Assembly: GCF_035083965.1 (NCBI RefSeq)
Contig: NC_089735.1
Coordinates: forward strand, 17,601,594-17,665,593
DNA length: 64,000 nucleotides
Source of the DNA: Branchiostoma lanceolatum
Taxonomy: Eukaryota; Chordata; Leptocardii; Amphioxiformes; Branchiostomatidae
Direction of reading: 5' to 3'
The notes beneath the pieces were generated by a model. The model ran no database searches. It was given only the letters and a program-made list of their open reading frames with translations, and was not told the origin of the DNA. Position 1 is the stretch's first letter, and each line of letters starts with the position of its first letter. The translations under genes and the position numbers were made by a program. Positions 55,092 to 64,000 of this stretch are shown here, in pieces.

Positions 55092-58000
55092 ATGGCCGTG
55101 ACAATGTCCGGTCACATCAACCGAGACCCCTGCTCCGGGACGGGACTGTACGCCTACGACGAGCACCGACCGGTCCCCAAGGTCCGACCAGAGGCGCAGA
55201 ACTATTACGAGAGCGGCACGAAGGGCAGTGTGGGTCTTCTGTTTGAGTTGCAGGGGATGTCCATACGACCCCGCTCTAAAGCACGTGAGTATCCAAGATC
55301 AGCATCAGGGCTTTTTCTTACTTGGATCTGAGATCATGCACCCCCTTACCCTGGGGTGTAGATCCTGACCTCAGAAAATCCCCACTGACCAGGGGTGCTA
55401 CTACTAGGTCACAAAACCCCTGCCACGGCACTGATGGCAGCAAATATTTCACATTATACATGTACCATATACTTGGGCCTTGGGCGTTTGATATGGGTGT
55501 TCCAGACCAGTCTGTATTTTAAGTTATGTCATACCTGGGCCGCGAAAACGTTTGATACGCCTGTTCCGGACTGTGTGATAATTGTCAGTATCACATGGGA
55601 TTCTAAGTTGTATCACACGGGCTTCCATAGAATATTGAGAATGCATTTCAAGCGCGCCGGTTGCAACGTCGTCGAAAATTTGAATACCGGATTCGGAGGT
55701 TGGAATCAAGGTTGTTACAGTTTTCTGTTCGAGGACACAAAACTCCCTCAACTTCTGGCGCATTCCGCATTGAAATGTGTGTTTTCTCGGGTGGGTATAA
55801 CATAAACAAAATACAACACGGGGTATTCTGTATCACCAGAGATACTAGCCCCTAGCCCGACCGATCAAATAATTATTGATCAAATAATTCAAATGTGCTT
55901 CATATGTATACTACCGTCAAAAAAGAATACCGGATTCGGAGAAAGGAAGGGATAGAATTATGGAAGCCAAATTGGTCAGACTCTACTTGACAATAGTATT
56001 ATTGACTACAGGTCACGCTAGGTAATAATGTCACACCTGTCCATTGTTGCAGGTGTCACAAATAATACTGAAAAGAGTGTTCACTGTTCAGGTGTTATAA
56101 TAGTGATGTCTTACTGTTCACCTGTTCCCACTGTTTTTTTTTAGAATACTAAAACTAGTGTATTACTATTAGTGATGGAAAATACTGCTTATTACTGGGC
56201 ATGTTTAAACTTAAACTAAAGCCAATTGAGACCTGTACGGTGACTGTATTGGTTTTGCATACTGTAATATCATCTAAATTCTAATATCAATATCATAAGC
56301 AGAGATACATTAACATGACCTGCTGAGTACTACTGTACCTCATCTCCCAAATAAACGTACCGGTACGTTTATTTTTTTCAGCCTCAAAATCCACCCAGTA
56401 CGTTCTTATTTTGGACGGTACGTTTATTGTTTTTTTGAAAATCAAAGTTTTGCTAACCTGGGACCCCCTTAAAATTTAAAGTTTGGGTTTTCCTGCCCAT
56501 ATTTCCCCGGCATTTTTGTTCATAATTCGCTATTTTTCGACCATGCGGTGTTGATATTACTACGTTGATATCCCGGCCGCTACAGAGGCCGCTATGACCC
56601 GGCCTTTGTGAAATTATCCTGGCGGAACTGGTAACGTATCGGTCGATCTCTATCAGTCTATGGACACTACAAAGTCAACGTTGTTATTGAGAGAAAATGA
56701 GACGCCAAACTGACGTTTTGAAATGCAATTCTTGTTTCATAAACAACTTTGACAGTCTCTGTTTACATTGTAAACCAAAGCACGCTGATCAGAAAAGAAA
56801 CATGCCAGCGGCGCACAGTAACATTTAACGCATGTAAATTTCTCTACTCACGTGAGATACAGTCTTTCCCAAAATGAAAATATAAAAACAACACCACGAA
56901 AAATCTGTGTCTTAGCATAAGAAATTGTATTATGTCTTTCAAAATATATCAAAACATTTCAATCCTACCACAAACAGGAAAACTTAGCGCTTGGAAAATC
57001 GCCACTGTGACTGTGACAATAACACAGGACGTGACTCTGGTGGGAAAGTTTTGTCATGGAAGAGCTCACATCGAAGAAGGGGAAACAACTCTTTTTGATC
57101 TACAAATAAAACTTCTTTGCCTTAGTCAGAAACATGTTTTGCATTTTTACAAAGAAACTTTCAATATTGAAGTCTATACATAAAATTGAATTGCAATCTA
57201 GTCACCGTTATTATCACTTAAAAATGCTTTAAAAAGATCACCCCTCTACAGAAAGAATGTTGCAATTTTCTAAGAACATCGATGTAGCTTTGTTAGCCCC
57301 GCCCCTTTCTGTCTTCGGCGCCAGCTACTGTCTGGCTCACTCTTTCAAGTGTAACATGAGAACCCTGTGGTTAAAATGTGCCAACATCGTAAGCCTGAGG
57401 TTTCTCACAAATTTGTTGACAATTTAGTTTCTCAAAATGAATGGGTTTTTTTCTACTAACAAGAGTAATTTCTGAATTTCAAATTATTTGGATTGCAACA
57501 ACAAAAACCAGAACATTACTAGTATATGATATTGTCCTTGATATTAAATGATTATGTCCTTGACACAACACAATAGTTTGTGGCATGTTATGTTTACAAA
57601 TCTATGTTTCTATGCATAGAAGATAAATGGCAAGTTGGGAAAGAAAAAGTTACATCATATACATTGTCAAATACACCTGATATTATTATTATTATTATTA
57701 TAATTATTCCTTTTCTCTATGGCTTTTACAAATAAGTGAAGAACTTTACCTGTGATGACCATATCTTCAGGATATTGTAATTTTGCTGTTCATGGTCTAA
57801 ATGTTGACCCAATTTTTCAACATGGCTACTATACTTTTTTTTTTGGCAAGGAAGATTACAATTTGAGCAAGATGTGTACAGTTATTCTGTTCAATATTTA
57901 TACACTTTACAGGTATGGTCCTCAGACAGGCATAAATGAATAAAGAGAACCTACAGCTACCTGCTTATCATTTTCCCTTGGACAGAAGTAGCATGGACAC

Positions 58001-59427
58001 AGTTTATCTGAAAATTTGGTTAATTTCCGGGGGGGTATGTTTATTCCGGGGGGTACGTTTATTAGATTTTGAAGATTTGTCCTGGGGGTATGTTTATTCC
58101 GGGGGGTATGTTTATTTGGGAGATGAGAAGTAGTAGTTCCTATCTATGTTGAGGTCAACTGTTGTTAATCCAAATGAAAAATTATTCAAATTGTTCAGCA
58201 GATTTGATCTACTGGAAGATTCAACTTATTTACTGGAACACTTTTTTAATGTTCTGAAAATGTCGTATATAAGTATAGGTAATTGTAGATAATTTTATGA
58301 AGCTAAATAATGTCAGGAGTCAAATCGATGTATTCCCAGTCCAGTTCAGTGCACGCAACACGTGCACTGCGAAACTGATATTTTTCAATGATATGAAATA
58401 AACCAAATCATCATCATAATGCAACTGCTGTATTGGACTTGTCTCATTCAAAATGAAATACAGAGCTGTCACATTTATCTTTGAAAAGAACAATGGTCGT
58501 CTGTAGATCTGATTTGGTCAATGGGAAAACATTGGAAATCTTTCAAAAGGCATCATTATCATTGTCCCTAGTTTAAATTGTTCATTAATTATTCAGTAAA
58601 TATCATTATATCTTGCCTGTATATCTCACAACATGTATTGTTTGAATGTGATTTCAGAGTCCTATTTTGTAAAGCGATATCATGAGCTTATAATATGAAA
58701 ATTGGAAGTAAACTAATCTTTACAAACAATTATTACTAGTACATGTACTAGATTGTTACCTTCCATTTGAAATTCTGAGTCAATCTTGTGTTGTGCATTT
58801 GCTTCACCTCTGAGTTTCCATACCAGCATAGCAGTAAAAGAACTTCCTCACCTATCATACATTCACAGTCAAAGGGGACAGAGAAAAACTGGTCTATATG
58901 GACAGGTGGTCACTATAGACAGGATTCTTAATCAGGGCCTGAAATTCATTTTTAGTAACAAGTGCACCAGTGCACTGTCAAGAATTAGTTGCACAGCTCC
59001 AATTTTTGGTGCACAGTGCACATGCACCTTGTGTTTTAAGCCCTGTTAATGCTTGTATCAATGGGGAAAATTATTGAACTCAAATCAACCATCAAAAAGT
59101 GGACTCACATTGGCCAGGTGGTCCTTAGAGGTGGTCACTCCTACGGGTTAAACTGTACATGAGTTCTCAATTTTGCTTTGGAACTTTGTATGTTCTCAAT
59201 TTTGCTTTGGAACTTTGTACGTTCTCAATTTTGCTTTGAAACTTTGTGTTGTTCTTGCTCCCCCAGCACCCAGACCAGCGGACCACATTCGCGAGAACGT
59301 GCGGCGGATGCGCCAGGTGCAACGGGAGAGCCGGCGGCGACAGGAAGAAGCCAACAAACCCATGAAACCGCTCTTCAAATCCACCAAGTGGGAGGGGGTG
59401 GAGTCAAAGGTCAAGAAAAAACTTGAG
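55092..59427 (+). CDS. Enkurin-domain-containing protein 1-like, first two coding exons (partial)
   Basis: Exon 1, 55092-55284, ends at donor GTGAGT (phase 1). Exon 2, 59267-59427, follows a CTCCCCCAG acceptor and ends GAG before GTAAC (phase 0). Together 118 residues: an N-terminal segment with GHINRDPCSGTGLYAYDEHR, then a basic helical stretch with ENVRRMRQVQRESRRRQEEA and KSTKWEGVESKVKKKL. The helical stretch resembles vertebrate ENKD1, a microtubule/cilium-associated protein whose enkurin domain is C-terminal and would lie beyond this window. Met5 (MSGHI) is an alternative start. No further exon was recognised up to 64000. The identity rests on remembered family similarity, so it is tentative. 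Confidence 0.6.
55530..55850 (+). repeat. Copy of the foldback-type dispersed element
   Basis: GTCATACCTGGGCCGCGAAA start, AAACTCCCTCAACTTCTGGC and ATTGAAATGTGTGTTTTCTC blocks; collinear with 29690-29990. Located in intron 1 of the ENKD1-like gene. Confidence 0.6.
56341..58125. mobile_element. 1.8-kb TIR element with repeated subterminal motif
   Basis: Left end CATCTCCCAAATAAACGTAC is matched inverted by the right end GTATGTTTATTTGGGAGATG. The GGGGGGTATGTTTATT motif is repeated four times just inside the right end and about twice, inverted, at the left. No transposase was recognised; the largest ORF (56932-57183) resembles nothing I know. Confidence 0.68.
58866..59156. mobile_element. Degraded pogo-like MITE with a nested small element
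   Basis: CAGTCAAAGGGGACAGAG at the left and GGGTTAAACTGTA at the right, with GGTGGTCACT motifs near both ends. A roughly 115-bp stretch (58932-59047) with AGGGCCTGAAATTC and inverted AAGCCCTGTT ends and repeated GTGCAC is nested inside. Confidence 0.45.
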
Positions 59428-60640
59428 GTAACACTAACAGTGAGCCTGAGTGAGGGGAAACAATTGACTGCGAACACTCAAAAACTAGTTTGGGTTATGT
59501 CTTGGCTTGGTCCATGCTTGTCACTTGACCAGTTACAAAAAACAAAGGCTTTTAGCAAAATGAGGTCTTAGTAACTCTTTTTTTCTGTTTCTGTTCTTTA
59601 ATCTAAACTCATGTTATCTTACATTAGGGGTGGCGCACAGACCGAAATTTATTCTCCGGGCCCGTCAAAACCGAAAAATGAGCCAAATTCAAGGCGTACG
59701 ATCTGATACATAACGGTAAAAAATCGCTTACATTTTTATATCAGTAGTTGAAGAAGGTTCTTAACTCAATATCTGTGAAAGATTTACTAAAATACCGTCA
59801 ACCATAAGCGAGAAATCGCCCATCGGGTTACGCGCGTTTCGCCCTCGGGAGCAGGCGGACCCACTTCCCGGTCACGCACTTGGGGAGGGCCGGCTTCGCG
59901 CCGGTCCAAATACGGAGCGTTACGTCACTCGTAAACAAGAAAGATAGTCGCCAATTTGTAGCCAACATTACGAGCTTCAAATTGATGTAAGTGGCCAGCT
60001 TGTGCGACTTCCATGGGTGAAAATATTCACATTTTAATCTTTCAAATCGAAATTCCGGACGATGGTACCCTTTAAAATTTTTTTAGCCACTTATATCGTC
60101 GGAAAATTCAAGAGATTGTCGTTATTTTGGTACCAAATTCGCATATATTCGAGCCAAGGTGGGCTCCGTAAATCGGCTGATACTTTTACCATTGCGAGCC
60201 AGATTGGGGAAGGAAGCAAGATGGCGGACGGCGGCCCGGTGTTACGCGCCGATTTGAGGCACAAGACATGGTCACGTAAAAACTCAATAGATCTCGCACG
60301 AAAGGCCAAATCATGCATATAAATGTGTCCCTGTAATGTCAAGAAGCTGTCTAAGCTCCTGCGATACACTTGGAGATCCAAATATAATTTTCGAACGAGA
60401 TTTGCACACTCAAAGTTGGCCCCAAATGAGCCTTCTTGTGTTAAATTCTGTCGTAGATTTCGCACTGCATGGGGGTTTCCGTGCTACCGTTTCAGCATTA
60501 CCAGGCGTAATTTACTTCCGGGTCGTAGCAGAAGGGCTTGCGGCCGAACACGGAAGTGTGGTCAATCTTCACGTTCTATCCAAAGATATGTTAGAATACT
60601 TTTCTTATTTTAGAATTTGTCATGCAGTGCAAATAAACAA
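59428..60640. other. Downstream of ENKD1-like exon 2, nothing secure
   Basis: No clear next exon. GC-rich patches around 59830-59930 and 60200-60290 give ORFs on both strands without recognisable domains. Confidence 0.4.
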
Positions 60641-60659
60641 ATGTAACCGGCTCCTTACT

Positions 60660-60848
60660 GGGCGCCCAGTACGGAACAGACGACACCTACCGGGCATACG
60701 TCACCAAAAGTGTCTGTGCTCGCTGCGGCAAGCTTGTACGTATATGCTCAGAAGCAGTTGAGACATAGGGGGCTGAGTTCCGGGAAAAGTTGGAGAAGCC
60801 CAAAGAAGACGGTGGCTTCGGCACTCTGGAGGCAACCTTCATGAAAGC
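60660..60848 (+). pseudogene. Unidentified coding-like block with an in-frame stop
   Basis: One plus-strand frame reads a compact segment with YGTDDTYRAYVTKSVCARCG, a CxxC pair, then hits a TAG at 60764-60766. Further downstream another coding-like stretch (EKLEKPKEDGGFGTLEATF) runs to the edge of the minisatellite. It may be a decayed retrocopy or exon fragment. I do not recognise the parent gene. Confidence 0.25.
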
Positions 60849-63180
60849 AGACCCAATTCTAAAATGAAAAAAATTTCCGTTTGACGTCCGTGCCTATATG
60901 GGTGTACACACGCCCTTGAGAAAGCAAGGTTGAAATTGGGTCTATGGAATGACCCAATTCTAAAATGAAACTTTTCCGTCCTACGTCCGTGCCTATATGG
61001 GTGTACACACGCCCTTGAAAAAGCAAGGTTGAAATTGGGTCTATGGAATGACCCAATTCTAAAATGAAAACTTTTACGTTTGACGCCCGTGCCTATATGG
61101 GTGTACACACGACCTTGAGAAGCCAAGGTTGACATTGGGTCAATGGAATGACCCAATTCTAAAATGAAAACTTTTCCATTTGACGCCCGTGCCTATATGG
61201 GTGTACACACGCCCTTGAGAATGCAAGGTTGAAATTGGGTCAATGGAATGACCCAATTCTAAAATCAAAACTTTTCCGTCCTACGTCCGTGCCTATATGA
61301 GTGTACGCACGCCCTTGAGAAGGCAAGGTTGACATTGTTCCAATTCAAAAAAAGGAAAACTTTTCCGTTTGAGTCCGTGACTATATGGGTGTACACATGC
61401 CTTCGAGAGGGCAAGGTTGAAATTGGGTCAATGGAATGACCCAATTCTAAAATCAAAACTTTTCCGTCCTACGTCCGTGCCTATATGAGTGTACGCACGC
61501 CCTTGAGAAGGCAAGGTTGACATTGTTCCAATTCAAAAAAAGGAAAACTTTTCCGTTTGAGTCCGTGTCTATATGGGTGTACACATGCCTTCGAGAGGGC
61601 AAGGTTGAAATTGGGTCAATGGAATGACCCAATTCTAAAATGAAAACATTCCGTTTGACGTCCGTACCTATATGGGTGTACACACTACATTGAGAAGCTA
61701 AAGTTGAAATTAGGGCCATGGAATGAACCAATTCAAAAATCAAAGATTTTTCTGTCCTACGCCGTGCTTATGTTGGTGTACACACGCCCTTGAGAAGCCA
61801 AGTTTGAATTGGGTCAATGGAATGACCCAATTCTAAAATGAAGTACTTCTCCATTTGACGTCCGTGCCTATATGGGTGTACACACGCCCTTGAAAAAGCA
61901 AGGTTGAAATTGGGTCTATGGAATGACCCAATTCTAAAATGAAAACTTTTACGTTTGACGCCCGTGCCTATATGGGTGTACACACGACCTTGAGAAGCCA
62001 AGGTTGACATTGGGTCAATGGAATGACCCAATTCTAAAATGAAAACTTTTCCATTTGACGCCCGTGCCTATATGGGTGTACACACGCCCTTGAGAATGCA
62101 AGGTTGAAATTGGGTCAATGGAATGACCCAATTCTAAAATCAAAACTTTTCCGTCCTACGTCCGTGCCTATATGAGTGTACGCACGCCCTTGAGAAGGCA
62201 AGGTTGACATTGGGTCAATGGAATGACCCAATTCTAAAATGAAAACATTCCGTTTGACGTCCGTACCTATATGGGTGTACACACTACATTGAGAAGCCAA
62301 AGTTGAAATTAGGGCCATGGAATGAACCAATTCAAAAATCAAAGATTTTTCTGTCCTACGCCGTGCTTATGTTGGTGTACACACGCCCTTGAGAAGCCAA
62401 GTTTGAATTGGGTCAATGGAATGACCCAATTCTAAAATGAAGTACTTCTCCATTTGACGTCCGTGTCTATATGGGTGTACACACGCTCTTGACAAGCCAA
62501 GGTTGAAATTGGGTCAATGGAATGACCCAATTCTAAAATAAAAACTTTTCCGATTGACGTCCGTGCCTATATGAGTGTACACACGGCCTTGAGAAGACAA
62601 GGTTGAAATTGGGTCAATGGAATGACCCAATTCTATAATAAAAACTTTTCCGTTCGACGTCTGTGCCTATATGGGTGTACACACGCCCTTGACAAAGCAA
62701 GGTTGAAAATCGGGTCAATGGAATGACCCAATATTCTATAATGAAAACTTTTGCCGTTCGACGTCCGTGACTATATGAGTGTACACACGCCCTTAAAAAG
62801 GCAAGGTTGAAATTGGGTCAATGGAATGACCCAAAATTCTATAATGAAAACTTTTCCTTCCTACGTCCGTGCCTATGTTGGTGTACACACGCCCTTGAGA
62901 GAGCCAGGTTGAAATTGGGTCAATGGAATGACCCAATTCTATAATCAAAGACTTTTCTTTCCTAAGCCGTGCCTATGTTGGTGTACACACGCCCTTGAGA
63001 AGCCAAGGTTGACATTGGGTCAATGGAATGACCCATTCTACAATCAAAAACTTTTCTGTCCTACGCCGTGCCTACGTTGGTGTACACACGCCCTTGAGAA
63101 GGCAAGGTTGAAATTGGGTCAATGGAATGACCCAATTCTAAAATGAAAACTTTTCCGTCCTACATCCGTGCCTGTAGGGG
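60849..63180. repeat. 100-bp minisatellite, about two dozen units
   Basis: The unit starts ACCCAATTCTAAAATGAAAA, followed by a CGTCCGTGCCTATATGGGTG core, CACACGCCCTTGAGAA and AAATTGGGTCAATGGAATG. Adjacent starts at 60851, 60952, 61051 and 61151 give a period near 100. A larger segment at about 61645-61860 recurs at about 62247-62460 (offset about 601), so there is a six-unit higher-order repeat. A single monomer in inverted orientation lies at about 63920-63985. Confidence 0.95.
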
Positions 63181-64000
63181 TATGAACACGCCCTTTAGAA
63201 TGCACGGTTGAAATTGGACCAGTGTATATAAACAATCCCTGTAGAGTGCAAAGTTGAAACCGCTTCAAAGGATCACAACAGTTCGGACATAAAAGAATTG
63301 TCCGTCCTAAGTGGGTGTATAACCAACGAGGCATATGATAAAAAAAGTCAATCTTCCCCCATGACCTCTGTTTGGAAAGTAGGTTATATGGGTATAAATT
63401 ACACAAAAGCCACTAAGAGTGCAAAAAACATTCCGTCCTTATAGTGTACGACCGTAAGTTCCTAACAATGAAAACTCACAGAATGGAAAAGAACTTACAA
63501 ACTTTTCCAAACAAGAGCTTCCCGTCTTAAGTTAGCGGATAGAACCCGCTTAATACTGCAATTCTAAACGTTCTTAAGGAACGCTCTTAGCTATGATTTT
63601 CAGGGTATAAGAGCTGAAAACAGTGTAAACTAGAAAGTGTGTTAGGACATTATATACAATGCCCTCGTTCTATTGACGCAATTTAACCTTGCCATCTTAA
63701 ACCCCCGTCACAAATCAAGAATTAAGCTCGGCCGACATGTCGGCGAGCTCCAAATGGGTATTTTCGGCCAAAGGACGGTCGACGTTCTGTCGATTACGCG
63801 GGCTTCGGTCGATTTTTAGAAATCAAATTGATCCAAATATGCTCCGGCGATTTTGAACTTCGGCGAGCTTTCGGAGATCTACGAATTCGGCCGACGCTCG
63901 CATGAATATTGACGCCGGCTTAAGGGCGTGTGTACACCCATATAGGCACGGGCGTCAAAGTAAAAGTTTTCATTTAGAATTGAGGTGTCAATTTATTTAT
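63181..64000. other. Window end, decayed minisatellite and inverted monomer
   Basis: 63181-63460 holds eroding minisatellite-like fragments. 63700-63900 is GC-richer with GGCCGAC/GTCGGC motifs and no gene. 63920-63985 is an inverted copy of the minisatellite monomer. Confidence 0.5.

Noticed and set aside
60839..62342. Long repetitive ORFs with SIDP/THIGTDV motifs
   Set aside because: Products of the 100-bp minisatellite, frame-shifting between units; no start context or splice support.

Overview
The window looks like nuclear DNA of an invertebrate deuterostome, most likely a cephalochordate (amphioxus, Branchiostoma-like). That is inferred, not proven. The genes are intron-rich with GT-AG introns. 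The proteins are typical animal extracellular ones (C-type lectin, IgGFc-binding, CUB and CCP/sushi domains), and the introns are full of MITEs, tRNA-derived SINEs and minisatellites. All gene models were built by hand by joining exons; reading frame and splice phase close for every model reported as complete.

Left part (1-27 kb), all on the minus strand: a secreted C-type lectin gene (75-2709) is followed by three complete tandem paralogs of a nine-exon gene (A 3244-8518, B 9990-15786, C 19155-23342). Each paralog encodes a signal peptide, an IgGFc-binding-type ectodomain, two DxDxDG calcium-loop repeats, a three-cysteine module, a furin-type RxRR site, one transmembrane helix and a short basic tail. 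The lectin ends in the same three-cysteine/RVRR module on an exon of the same phase. It also shares an upstream motif (core CCCCTTTGTTTGCAT) with paralogs B and C, and a diverged form occurs upstream of A. I read this as a small co-regulated innate-recognition cluster in which unrelated recognition heads are joined to one processing module. It is the best candidate here for an undescribed system. A 5'-truncated, frameshifted LINE (about 16.49-18.64 kb) sits in the 5' flank of B and is absent from the homologous flank of C.

Middle part (27.7-51.6 kb), minus strand: one 22-exon gene encodes a type I membrane protein of about 1,064 residues, (CUB-CCP)x3 followed by five more CCPs, a Thr-rich stalk, a transmembrane helix and a short tail, resembling the SEZ6/CSMD class. 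Its introns hold a TGAG-rich composite satellite, a 16-bp satellite of more than 100 copies, a 43-bp minisatellite split by a transposon, and two copies of an inverted-repeat element full of TGACGTCA sites.

Right part (51.6-64 kb): a near-perfect palindromic foldback element with a 9-bp target duplication, a pogo-like TA-flanked element, and the first two coding exons of a plus-strand gene resembling enkurin-domain protein ENKD1. Its first intron carries a 1.8-kb TIR element. A 100-bp minisatellite of about two dozen units fills 60.8-63.2 kb. The rest of the gene must lie beyond the window or was not recognised.
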